From contig DASREM010000013.1 of the NCBI GenBank assembly GCA_035652095.1, positions 186,001 to 250,000 on the forward strand: a stretch of DNA of 64,000 nucleotides, given 5' to 3'. Shown in pieces: positions 8,750 to 16,356 of the stretch (positions are counted from its first letter, which is position 1; each line of letters opens with the position of its first letter). A program made the translations under genes and the position numbers. This DNA comes from DASREM01 sp035652095. GTDB taxonomy: Bacteria > Acidobacteriota > Terriglobia > Terriglobales > Acidobacteriaceae. The notes under the pieces are model-generated. The model was not told where the DNA came from. It saw only the letters and a program-made list of their open reading frames with translations, and did no database searches.

Positions 8750-9340
8750 ATGATTTTTGGATTCAACACGGACGTCAAACACGAGGGAACGGTGTACCAC
8801 GTGCAAAGCGAAGCGCGCGAGGCAGAGTTGCTGTTACAAACCCAGGTCTTCGTTCGCGGGCGCTGCATCGGAAAACGCGCGGTCTCGTATGCTGACAAAT
8901 TGACGTCGGGAGGCTTCTCAGACCAGCAGAAGGAGCAGGTCCTGCGCGACCAGCATCGCCTGGTGCTGGATTCGATCCGGGACGGACAACTGGACTCAGT
9001 TCTTGACAAGCGCGACACGCCCGAGACTCTGGCCGCAATCAAGGAACTGGATCTGCATTGGCTCAATTCTGCCTCGGTGCACCTGCAAGGGCAGCTCAGC
9101 ATGCGACTGCGGGTAACCGATGGCGGTGTGGGGGTGGATGGGGCAAGGCTGACCTTCCGCTTCTCCCGTCCAAACTCCGACCCTTTCTACACCCAGGTCG
9201 TCACCAATGGCCAAGGAGAGGCCGAGATCAGCGTCGCGGCGGATGAAGCATCTTTGCCGGATTCCTCGGTGCTGGTGCAGGCGGCGTACAACGGAAGAAC
9301 GGCGACCCGCAAATTCCGCTTGAGGAAAGTGGAAGAGTAG
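8750..9340 (+). CDS. Conserved protein of unknown function with C-terminal beta-rich domain
   Basis: About 196 residues from ATG at 8750, behind an AGGAA ribosome site. An upstream in-frame start would include poorly conserved-looking sequence. The N-terminal 50 residues (FGFNTDVKHEGTVYHVQSE ... RGRCIGKRAVSY) look like a compact domain I associate with acidobacterial and deltaproteobacterial proteins of unknown role. The C-terminal 90 residues (LRVTDGGVGVDGARLTFRF ... VLVQAAYNGRTATRKFRLR) resemble an Ig-like or carboxypeptidase-regulatory fold. There is no signal peptide. It is divergent from nuoA, and no function can be assigned. Confidence 0.75.
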   Translation: MIFGFNTDVKHEGTVYHVQSEAREAELLLQTQVFVRGRCIGKRAVSYADKLTSGGFSDQQKEQVLRDQHRLVLDSIRDGQLDSVLDKRDTPETLAAIKELDLHWLNSASVHLQGQLSMRLRVTDGGVGVDGARLTFRFSRPNSDPFYTQVVTNGQGEAEISVAADEASLPDSSVLVQAAYNGRTATRKFRLRKVEE

Positions 9341-9350
9341 CGTCTAAAGA

Positions 9351-9423
9351 CCTTGGTGAACCTTCGTGTCCTCTGTGGTTTGCCTTTTTTGTAAACCACA
9401 AAGGACACGAAGGATCACCAAGG
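9351..9423. repeat. Long near-perfect inverted repeat (31-bp arms)
   Basis: Arms 9351-9381 and 9393-9423 pair at 29 of 31 positions around an 11-base loop containing six T. The arms read CCTTGGTGAACCTTCGTGTC and onward. The motif resembles a widespread intergenic repeat type (CACGAAGGACACCAAGG-like). It sits between two same-direction genes and could act as a terminator or mRNA-stabilising stem, or it could be a non-autonomous mobile palindrome. Confidence 0.85.
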
Positions 9424-9438
9424 AAGAATTCACGAGCC

Positions 9439-9639
9439 ATGAAACTTCACATCAACGGCGCCGAGCGTGAATTCACGTCTTCTCTGTCGCTCGCCTCTCT
9501 TCTCGAACAACTTGGCATGAAGCAGGATCGGGTCGCGGTCGAACTCAATCACGATATCGTTGCCCGCGAGCGCTGGCCCGAAACCAGCCTGAAGGATGGC
9601 GACCGGCTGGAAATCGTCCACTTTGTGGGGGGCGGCTAA
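9439..9639 (+). CDS. thiS: Sulfur carrier protein ThiS
   Basis: This 66-residue ubiquitin-fold protein begins MKLHINGAEREF and ends EIVHFVGGG, with the C-terminal di-glycine that is adenylated and thiocarboxylated in thiamine thiazole synthesis. The length is typical for ThiS. MoaD would be longer with a different core, although a stand-alone sulfur carrier for another pathway cannot be excluded because no thiG or thiF lies nearby. It lies just after the long inverted repeat, so it probably has its own promoter or is read through from the upstream gene. Confidence 0.85.
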   Translation: MKLHINGAEREFTSSLSLASLLEQLGMKQDRVAVELNHDIVARERWPETSLKDGDRLEIVHFVGGG

Positions 9640-9699
9640 GAGGCCGCGTAGTTTTCCTCAGGAACTTCTCTAGTAACCCACCATGGCCCAAAAGTATTG

Positions 9700-9739
9700 T
9701 TGACACCGGCCAAGTCACGCCTAGAATGTGTAAAACATT
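9700..9739 (+). promoter_or_regulatory. Promoter and candidate operator of the MerR-family gene
   Basis: TTGACA (9700-9705), a 16-base spacer and TAGAAT (9722-9727) form a strong promoter. Across the -10/start region lies an inverted repeat AATGT-GTAAA-ACATT (9725-9739). A related TTGAAACATTTTTA follows just before the gene start. Its position suggests autoregulation by the encoded regulator. Confidence 0.5.
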
Positions 9740-9767
9740 TTAGCCATCTTTTGTTTGAAACATTTTT

Positions 9768-10241
9768 ATGCTGGAACGGCTTACATCGCGCGAAGTGGTC
9801 GCCCTCACCGGGATCACGCCCCGCCAGCTGCAGTGGTGGGACGAGCGTGGGATTGTGGTTCCGGCCCGCGAAGGGCACCGGCGGCTGTATTCGCTGGAAG
9901 ACCTGGCGGAAGTAGCGGTGATTTGCGAGATGCGCAGCCGTGGGTTCTCCCTGCAACGTATGCGCAAAGTGGTGCGCTTCCTGCAAAAAGAGTTCGGCAA
10001 GCGTCTGGCTGAAACCGTGGCGGGATCGTCCGATTACCACCTGCTGACCGACGGCAACACGCTCTATCTTGAGACCTCGCCGCAGCAGATCGTGGACATT
10101 CTGAAGAACTCGCGTCAGCCCATGCTGGCCATCTGTCTCAGCGATACGGTTCGCCGGGTGCGCGCCGATATCGCCAGAAAGAACAGCACCTCGGTTTCAG
10201 CAGTGCCGCATTTGCGTCGCAAGAACCAGAAGGCGTCATGA
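9768..10241 (+). CDS. MerR-family transcriptional regulator
   Basis: This 157-residue protein has an N-terminal winged-helix domain (residues 4-70): TSREVVALTGITPRQLQWWD for the HTH, RRLYSLEDL for the wing and VICEMRSRGFSLQRMRKVV for the second HTH. The region after residue 85 has no cysteine or histidine metal site, so the effector is unknown. The HspR-like short MerR group is another possibility. The stop overlaps the start of the next gene (ATGA), so the two form a coupled pair. An inverted repeat over its promoter suggests self-regulation. Confidence 0.85.
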   Translation: MLERLTSREVVALTGITPRQLQWWDERGIVVPAREGHRRLYSLEDLAEVAVICEMRSRGFSLQRMRKVVRFLQKEFGKRLAETVAGSSDYHLLTDGNTLYLETSPQQIVDILKNSRQPMLAICLSDTVRRVRADIARKNSTSVSAVPHLRRKNQKAS

Positions 10242-10531
10242 CCCGGCTTGCCGGGATGGAGGCGACAATGGTGGGAGAGCTGGACATCCTGACGGAGTGG
10301 ATCCCGGAGCAGATGCAGCCCGGCACGATCTTTGTGCTGGAGAACGCAGGCCAGGTCGGCGAAAAGGAAGATCCCTACTGGGCAGTACTTTCGTGCCCAA
10401 AGTGTGGAACCCTGGGCCTGATCACCCGCAAACAACTGGCCGGGTTATTGCCGGTCATCTGCGGTTCAGATGGTTGCTCGGCGCAGTTCTTCATTAACGA
10501 TAGCGAGATCGTGATTCGAAAACCGTTTTAG
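10238..10531 (+). CDS. Small protein with zinc-ribbon-like cysteines
   Basis: This 97-residue protein is coupled to the upstream merR-type gene by an ATGA overlap. The centre holds SCPKCGTLGLITRKQL and then VICGSDGCSAQFFIN: four cysteines in two CxxC/CxxxxC pairs that could bind one zinc. There is no signal peptide or membrane segment. Met11 (MVGELDIL) is an alternative start. The function is unknown. The coupling suggests it works with, or is co-regulated with, the MerR-type protein. Confidence 0.7.
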   Translation: MTRLAGMEATMVGELDILTEWIPEQMQPGTIFVLENAGQVGEKEDPYWAVLSCPKCGTLGLITRKQLAGLLPVICGSDGCSAQFFINDSEIVIRKPF

Positions 10532-10584
10532 AATGGTCCGGCCCCGGGTTGATAGCCTGCCTTCCCGCGGCGGTTCTCTGCGAT

Positions 10585-11760
10585 TTAGGATTCAGCTTTA
10601 CGGCCCGCAATCGTCTTTTCGGTATGGATCGGCACCTGGTCGATAATCTCGATTCCAAATCCCTCGAGCGCGGCAACTCTTCGGGGATGGTTGGTCAACA
10701 ACCGTATACGCCGTAATTCCAGGTCCGAAAGAATCTGGGCTCCGATGCCAATTTCGCGTTGTGTTTTGCGTTCGCTCTCAGGCAAAGAAGCCAGAGTCCT
10801 CTCGCGGTGAAATGCAAGCACGGTGCGATCCCCAATCCGTTCCGCTGAAAATCCCTTTGAAGTCTGGTGAAGATAAATCAGGGCGCCACGGCCTGCATCA
10901 GCGATCGCCTTCAGCGAACCTTCAATGGTGGCGCGACAATCGCACGCGGTCGAACCGAAGACGTCGCCCATCACGCAGTGTGCATGCATGCGCACCAGCA
11001 CTGGCTCGTTCCCGGAAATGTCTCCGCGAACCAGCGCCATGTGCGACTCGCCGCCCTGCACTTCGCTCTCGTAAGCGATCAGCCGGAACTCACCATAGGC
11101 CGTGTTGATCATGGCTTCGCCGACCCGGTGCACGTAGCGCTCGTGCTGCATGCGGTAGCGGATCAGTTCCGCGACGGTCAGCATCTTCAGACCGTGCTGT
11201 TCGCAGAAGGGGATGAGATCGGGGACCCGCGCCATGGTACCGTCGTCGCGCATGATTTCGCAGATCACGCCGGCGGGCACAAGGCCGGCAAGCCGCGCGA
11301 GGTCGACGGAAGCTTCGGTCTGTCCGGCACGCACCAGCACGCCGCCCTTGCGTGCGCGCAGAGGAAAGATGTGGCCGGGGCGTGCCAAATCCGAGGGACG
11401 GGTTGCGGGATCGATGGCGACCTGGATGGTGCGGGCGCGATCATAGGCAGAGATTCCGGTGGTCACGCCGTCGCGGGCGTCAATAGCCTCGCAGAAGGCG
11501 GTGCCGTAGTTCGAGGTGTTCTCGACCGTCATGGGCCCGATGCGGAGATGATCGAGGCGCTCCTCGGTCATGGCGAGGCATACCAGGCCACGCCCATATT
11601 TCGCCATGAAGTTGATGGTCTCGGGAGTGACTTTCTCGGCGGCGAGGGTCAGGTCGCCTTCGTTCTCGCGGTCTTCATCGTCCACGACCACAACCATGCG
11701 ACCGGCACGAATCTCTTCAATTGCGGTGGGGACGTCAGTGAATGCGGCATTCGACGTCAT
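10585..11760 (-). CDS. ribBA: RibBA: DHBP synthase fused to an atypical GTP cyclohydrolase II domain
   Basis: 391 residues from ATG at 11760. The N-terminal half has intact DHBP synthase motifs (DDEDRENEGD at 27-36, TGISAYDRA at 101-109, RPGHIFPL at 127-134), which make the four-carbon riboflavin precursor. The C-terminal half keeps the zinc cysteines C262, C273 and C275 and the RLLTNHPRR segment. However, where typical GTP cyclohydrolase II has RVHSEC and RQEGRG, it has RMHAHC (257-262) and HQTSKG (298-303). RibB activity is well supported. RibA activity is uncertain or modified. No other rib gene lies nearby. Confidence 0.88.
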   Translation of the reverse strand: MTSNAAFTDVPTAIEEIRAGRMVVVVDDEDRENEGDLTLAAEKVTPETINFMAKYGRGLVCLAMTEERLDHLRIGPMTVENTSNYGTAFCEAIDARDGVTTGISAYDRARTIQVAIDPATRPSDLARPGHIFPLRARKGGVLVRAGQTEASVDLARLAGLVPAGVICEIMRDDGTMARVPDLIPFCEQHGLKMLTVAELIRYRMQHERYVHRVGEAMINTAYGEFRLIAYESEVQGGESHMALVRGDISGNEPVLVRMHAHCVMGDVFGSTACDCRATIEGSLKAIADAGRGALIYLHQTSKGFSAERIGDRTVLAFHRERTLASLPESERKTQREIGIGAQILSDLELRRIRLLTNHPRRVAALEGFGIEIIDQVPIHTEKTIAGRKAES

Positions 11761-12138
11761 AGGAGGATTGTAACAAAGGGGCACTGACGCGCGGCGGCAC
11801 AGTCCGCGCAGGTGTCGGCGACTTTTATGGTGACGGTTATCAGACCTGGTTGTTCGGATTGCCTTGTTTGGAAATCGATTCCAGCTTCAGCTTCCACCCA
11901 GGGTGCTCCACAAGTTCGCGCTTTTTGCGAATGGGTAGTCTCTGCGCGCCCGCACATCGTGATTGCCAGAATGATCACAGGAAGCCCGACCTCCCCTGTG
12001 ATCTGGCCAGTGACGAGAGATTGGCATTGCTTCTCTGATGCAACGATACCGACCTCTCGGGCATACTGTTGCGCGAAGCTCGCAGCGTTCGAATGGAGCA
12101 CCCGGTTTCAGTGCGCTGGGCATCGACTTGGAGACGCG
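11761..12138. other. Intergenic region without a convincing gene
   Basis: This 378-base gap separates the divergent ribBA and metallo-beta-lactamase genes. Open frames on both strands show no family-like sequence or ribosome site. It presumably holds the two promoters, which I could not place with confidence. Confidence 0.5.
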
Positions 12139-13128
12139 ATGAAGAACACTTTTTTCTTAGCCGGACTTCTGTTTCTGATTGGCCTTCATGACGCCGGCGC
12201 TCAAGAGCACGTTATAACCGTTCGCGACTCCAGCCTGAAGGTAATACTGCTCGGGACAAAGGCCGGTCCGACCACTGATGCGCAACGACTGGGTATCAGC
12301 ACGCTGATCCTAGCAGGGTCCGAGAAGCTGTTATTCGATTGCGGAAGAGGCTTGACGACGGGCATGGCCAAACTGGCAATCACCCCGGCTGATGTAACGA
12401 AGGTGTTCTTAACTCACCTTCATTCAGATCACATCGTGTCTTTGCCGGAACTTTATCTGTTCCCATGGGCTTCTCAAGGGCGAGCTATGTCCTTGCAAGT
12501 GTGGGGGCCAGATGGCACTCGGTCGATGGTCAAGCACCTGCAGGAAGCGTTCTCTTTCGATATTCACATTCGGCGCGATGTGGACGAAAGGTTTTCCCCT
12601 GAAGGCATCAGGATCATTGCGTCCGACATTCACCAGGGCGTTGTCTACGAGGCAAATGGTGTCAAAGTGACAGCCTTTCTCGTGGATCATGGACCCATCA
12701 AGCCGGCGTTCGGCTACCGCGTCGACTATCGAGGTCACTCGGTTGTCCTGTCCGGAGACACAATCCCCTCCGACAACCTGGTCAAGTTCTCGCAGAACGT
12801 GGATGTTTTGATTCACGAAGTTGGAAAGTCGAAGCAAGATCCAGCCTTCGTGGGCCCTCCCGATGAAATGCTCCCCAACTCCCGGCAGACTCGTGGGCAA
12901 GCCAAGGCGATCGCCGATCACCACACGGATGGGAGGGAAGCCGGACGGGTGTTCGAACGGGTGAAGCCCAAGCTCGCAGTGTTCTCACACTTCAACGTTG
13001 CGCCAGCGGAGACTCTTCCTCTGGTGAGAGAGAACTACGCTGGCCCGGTTGGGTTTGGGGAAGACCTGATGACCATCGATATCGGAAACACCATCACTGT
13101 TCAACGTTTTACCGAGGAGAACAGGTAG
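12139..13128 (+). CDS. Secreted metallo-beta-lactamase-fold hydrolase (RNase Z/arylsulfatase-like)
   Basis: 329 residues from ATG at 12139 behind GGAG. The same frame stays open upstream to 11812, but that part looks non-coding. Residues 1-22 are a signal peptide (MKNTFFLAGLLFLIGLHDAGAQ region). The HLHSDH metal motif is at 93-98. Further ligands are likely in the VDHG, LSGDT and FSHFNV segments, the pattern of the RNase Z/arylsulfatase-type branch. Secretion argues against tRNA processing and for a periplasmic phosphodiesterase or sulfatase-like role. The substrate is unknown. Confidence 0.85.
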   Translation: MKNTFFLAGLLFLIGLHDAGAQEHVITVRDSSLKVILLGTKAGPTTDAQRLGISTLILAGSEKLLFDCGRGLTTGMAKLAITPADVTKVFLTHLHSDHIVSLPELYLFPWASQGRAMSLQVWGPDGTRSMVKHLQEAFSFDIHIRRDVDERFSPEGIRIIASDIHQGVVYEANGVKVTAFLVDHGPIKPAFGYRVDYRGHSVVLSGDTIPSDNLVKFSQNVDVLIHEVGKSKQDPAFVGPPDEMLPNSRQTRGQAKAIADHHTDGREAGRVFERVKPKLAVFSHFNVAPAETLPLVRENYAGPVGFGEDLMTIDIGNTITVQRFTEENR

Positions 13129-13299
13129 TGCCCAAGGAGCGTGGCGCCATCCCTGCCTCACTGATTCGCAGGGGCCCTGTTTCCTCGAGGTTCGCCGCCG
13201 TGGTCGGCTCAGGCTGCGCTGCGCGAACGCTGCTTGACGACCTCCATGATCTTCGACGGATCGCCTACCCATCGCAAAGGACAACACACCCCAGCAGCC

Positions 13300-14601
13300 C
13301 TACCGGATCGCGTACACATTTCCATCCGCGCTGCCGAAATAGATGACCCGGTTCGCGACCACCGGCGACGACAGCACCGCGCCCACCTGCATCATTCGTT
13401 GCACACCGACCACGATGTCGTCATAGAAATTGTCCTCGAACGCCGCTTCGTATTTCGGCGTGCCATCGGGCTTGGTGTAGGTCGGGCCGTTCTGCCGGGA
13501 ACCGTCGGTCTGAAAGGTCCATGCAATCTGCTGCGAAGTCAGATCCACCGCCACGAGTTTGCCTTCATGGCTTCCGATGTAGAGCATGTTCCCGGCGACG
13601 GCCGGAGAGGAGAACATCGGCCAGCCTTGCATCTTCAGGGAGAAGACCGGCGCTCCGGTTTTGGCATCGAGCGCGTGGAACAGGCCCGAATCCGAAGTGC
13701 CGAAGTAAATTTTTCCGTTCTGCACTACAGCCGAGCTGATGACCCATGATCCGTGATTTGACATCGTCCAGCGCTTCTGTCCGGTGTTTTCGTCCAGTGC
13801 ATAAAAATTCGAATCGCGGCAACCGAAATAGACGATCCCATCCGCCACCGTGGCCGATGCCTGAATGCCGACCTGGTTATGGATCTTCGGGTCTTCCCCG
13901 GTTTTGAACTTCCACTTTTCGCGCCCCGTGGCGGCATCCAGCGCATAGAAGTAGCTGTCCCAACTGCCGACAAATACAGTACCGTCAGCGATAGCCGGGG
14001 AAGCATGCACCACGTCGGCGGTCTTGAACTTCCATTTCAAACTCCCGGTCGCAGCGTCGAGAGCATAGACGTTGGTATCGCCGCTGCCGAAATAGACGAC
14101 GCCGTTAGAAACCGCAGGTGAGGAAAGATAGAAATCGAACGGGTCGGGCATCGGCTCGGAAGCCGGTTCCGATCCGTGGAGGTGGGTGCCGATGAACCTG
14201 CGCTCACCTGCGGTTTGAAATTTCCACTTGAGTTTTCCGGAAGCCGCATCCACCGCATAAAACATGCTGTCAAAGCTGCCGAAGAAAACCGTTCCCCCCG
14301 CCACGGCCGGAGAAGAAGTCACCCGGCTGCCGGTCTGGAATTTCCACTTCTGGGCACCGCTCTCGGCGTCGATGGCGTACAGAAAATGGTCTCCGCTGCC
14401 GATGTAGACCACGCCATTCGCCAGCGCCGGGGAAGAGAACACCTGGCCATGGGTTTTGAACTTCCACTTCACTTCGGTGAATCTGGGAATGGCTGCGGAA
14501 TCATAGATCCCGCCATGCTGCGGATTGCCGCGGAACATCACGCCATCCTGAGCGAAAGCTGTAATGGCAAGGATAAGGATGAGAGGGAAGAGTTTCTTCA
14601 T
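13300..14601 (-). CDS. Secreted PQQ-type beta-propeller protein
   Basis: This 433-residue protein has a signal peptide (MKKLFPLILILAITAFAQ) and at least seven repeats of the form SSPAVANGVVYFGS-DGNVYALDAATG-KWKFKT, the PQQ-like (WD/BamB-like) propeller pattern. Such proteins either bind pyrroloquinoline quinone as alcohol dehydrogenases or act as scaffolds. The catalytic dehydrogenase core and vicinal cysteines are not evident, so a scaffold or ligand-binding role in the periplasm is more likely. It stands alone, in the opposite direction to the upstream metallo-hydrolase. Confidence 0.85.
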   Translation of the reverse strand: MKKLFPLILILAITAFAQDGVMFRGNPQHGGIYDSAAIPRFTEVKWKFKTHGQVFSSPALANGVVYIGSGDHFLYAIDAESGAQKWKFQTGSRVTSSPAVAGGTVFFGSFDSMFYAVDAASGKLKWKFQTAGERRFIGTHLHGSEPASEPMPDPFDFYLSSPAVSNGVVYFGSGDTNVYALDAATGSLKWKFKTADVVHASPAIADGTVFVGSWDSYFYALDAATGREKWKFKTGEDPKIHNQVGIQASATVADGIVYFGCRDSNFYALDENTGQKRWTMSNHGSWVISSAVVQNGKIYFGTSDSGLFHALDAKTGAPVFSLKMQGWPMFSSPAVAGNMLYIGSHEGKLVAVDLTSQQIAWTFQTDGSRQNGPTYTKPDGTPKYEAAFEDNFYDDIVVGVQRMMQVGAVLSSPVVANRVIYFGSADGNVYAIR

Positions 14602-14712
14602 GGTTTGTCCTGATCGCGTCTCTTAGACGGGACAGCGCAAAGAATGTCACGGCGCATTGATGGTAATGAGGTGATTCACGAATAACACCCGGTGGTGTGT
14701 AGGGTCTGTTTC

Positions 14713-15330
14713 TTAGGAGTTGGACGCAGCGGGCGTGCTCAGCGCCCGCTCGGCACCGCGAAAGAGCTTGCGCAACGCGCGAACTACCCATCGCAGCGAG
14801 ACAATGATGACCAGCAGCAGAACCGCAACGGCAATGGCGGCCGCATAAGGATGGCGAGTGGCGATCCAGGTCAGCGAGATGGCCATGACATCTTCCACCA
14901 GGCTGAAGACCATGTTCGAAACCGGTTCGGGTGAGGGAGTGATGACGGCGCGGGCTGCGGTCTTGCCGCTATGCGCTGCCAAAGCGATCAACCCTCCGAC
15001 GGCGGTAGCAGTCAGCTGCTCCCAGGAATCAAGTGAGGCAGTTGCGCGATACGCCAGGAAAGCGGCAATGGGAACCCGAATAAACGTATGGAGCGCGTTC
15101 CATACAAGGTCGAAGACGGGAATTTTGTCGGCGAAGAATTCGACCGCAAACAGCAGCCCGCTTCCTGCAATCACCGGCCAATCACTCAGGAGTTGAAGTT
15201 GGGAGGGAAGATCCAGAACTCCGGTCCGGCCAAGGACGCCCAGGGTGGCAACCGTCGCATAGACGTTCAGGCCGGCCGCGAAGCTTACCGCGGCAATCAG
15301 TCCAGCCAAGTCATGGGTCGGAAGTTTCAT
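14713..15330 (-). CDS. DUF4126-type integral membrane protein
   Basis: About 205 residues from ATG at 15330 (MKLPTHDLAGLIAAVSFAAG). The frame stays open to an ATG at 15384, but that extension runs into a terminator for the neighbouring gene. Six or so hydrophobic segments, the early GLNVYATVATLG stretch and the central VEFFADKIPVFDLVWNALHT match the DUF4126 family, whose function is not known. There is no operon partner. It lies between the PQQ-propeller gene and a small conserved gene. Confidence 0.8.
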   Translation of the reverse strand: MKLPTHDLAGLIAAVSFAAGLNVYATVATLGVLGRTGVLDLPSQLQLLSDWPVIAGSGLLFAVEFFADKIPVFDLVWNALHTFIRVPIAAFLAYRATASLDSWEQLTATAVGGLIALAAHSGKTAARAVITPSPEPVSNMVFSLVEDVMAISLTWIATRHPYAAAIAVAVLLLVIIVSLRWVVRALRKLFRGAERALSTPAASNS

Positions 15331-15365
15331 GGGGCGGTCATCGGCTTGACCCGGGAACACTGGAG

Positions 15366-15396
15366 AAACAAAAAGGGCCGCCATAAGGCGACCCTT
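15366..15396 (-). terminator. Rho-independent terminator of the small gene at 15412-15639
   Basis: Read leftward, GGGTCGCC-TTAT-GGCGGCCC forms an 8-bp stem with one mismatch, extended by A-T pairs and followed by TTTTTGTTT. It lies just after the stop at 15412. Confidence 0.75.
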
Positions 15397-15411
15397 GCAC
15401 TTCGAAACCGT

Positions 15412-15639
15412 TTACAGGGTGGACTCGATCTCGAATCCCCAAGCCTCGAGCAACGGCTCCGGGATGTACTTCGAATTCTTGTTCCTGCGCGCCCACTCCC
15501 GCAGGCGAGTCGAACGCAGGTACTGATCGGGTGAGAGCTTGTATTCACGCACCACCTGCTCGAATTCGGTCACAGTGGGGATCACCGGCCCAATGGGCTC
15601 AGGCTTACCCCAGTTCGGATTTCCACGCCGCTTAGCCAT
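15412..15639 (-). CDS. Small conserved protein with RRGNPNWGKP N-terminus
   Basis: 75 residues from ATG at 15639 behind GAGGAT, ending at a clear terminator. The basic N-terminus MAKRRGNPNWGKPEPIGP precedes an acidic helical part (TEFEQVVREYKLSPDQYL) and LREWARRNKNSKYIPEPLLEAW, which might be a small DNA-binding or regulatory fold. I recognise the N-terminal motif from small acidobacterial proteins but know no function. The ribosome site and dedicated terminator support a real monocistronic gene. Confidence 0.72.
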   Translation of the reverse strand: MAKRRGNPNWGKPEPIGPVIPTVTEFEQVVREYKLSPDQYLRSTRLREWARRNKNSKYIPEPLLEAWGFEIESTL

Positions 15640-16164
15640 AATAATTAGATCCTCAGAATGAATTTGCCGCTCGCAACGCCTATACAAATTTGATTCGCCC
15701 TGCGGCCTTAGGGATTCACACGCTAGCCTATGGACCTAAAAGCAGGTCGCGTATCACCCATTCAAAGCTAACTGGAAGCAGAGGATTTTACGGCAATTTT
15801 GTTCGATAGTCAACAGAGGTTTTGGCTTTTGTGGGCGAAATCACAGCAAGTATCTGAAGAAGTATAGGCTTAGCTCGCCATTCGGAGTGTCAGACTTGAG
15901 AAGTTAAGCTGTGACTTTGCAGTTGCAATGGATGTTGAACATAAGGATGGAGTTGTCATTGCTGGCCAAGCCTTCGTCTGCGAACGCTTGGCAGCTTGGA
16001 ATGAACGAACGCTTCCAGATTACGCACACAGGAGAAGCCTACACAGAAGAAGCCTACAGGGGTGCCGCACTGAAATCTCCCATGTTACGGCAGTAACTCG
16101 CAGCGCCTTACCGGTCGTTGACGGGGCAGGATGCCAAACTTAGAGTGCAAGAGGAGGCATTCCC
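15640..16164. other. Intergenic region, no supported gene
   Basis: About 525 bases between the small gene and the miniprotein. Short frames near 15911-16143 lack ribosome sites and family-like sequence. A short duplication (GAAGCCTACA twice near 16032-16055) is the only repeat seen. Confidence 0.5.
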
Positions 16165-16326
16165 TTGAGAGACATCAATGAAGTCCTGCGCAAAAAGCAG
16201 TCGGAGTATGCGCAACTCAGCAAGCAGATCGAGGCACTACAGGTCGCTGCCGAGCAACTACGGAACGTCGCCCACCTGCTGAACGAGGAAGAGGAAGAGA
16301 AAGAGCACATGGCAGCCGGGCAATAA
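16165..16326 (+). CDS. Coiled-coil miniprotein upstream of the PilZ gene
   Basis: A 53-codon frame from TTG at 16165, seven bases behind a perfect GAGGAGG. The product (M/L)RDINEVLRKKQSEYAQLSK ... EALQVAAEQLRNVAHLLNEE is a single amphipathic helix with heptad leucines and an acidic tail. It ends 30 bases before the PilZ gene, so the two are probably co-transcribed. A similar miniprotein occurs at 58539-58718. The role is unknown. A helical adaptor or assembly peptide is an inference from sequence only. Confidence 0.7.
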   Translation: MRDINEVLRKKQSEYAQLSKQIEALQVAAEQLRNVAHLLNEEEEEKEHMAAGQ

Positions 16327-16356
16327 GACCTCGCAACTGGGGAGTGGAAGGAAAAG

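Noticed and set aside
10867..11787. 306-codon frame opposite ribBA
   Set aside because: Antisense shadow of a clear RibBA gene with no ribosome site or recognisable motif.
11757..12101. 114-codon minus-strand frame in the ribBA/metallo-hydrolase gap
   Set aside because: No ribosome site and odd composition. It overlaps the ribBA start region.
15911..16143. Two short plus-strand frames upstream of the miniprotein
   Set aside because: No ribosome sites, and they overlap each other in different frames. No sign of selection by eye.
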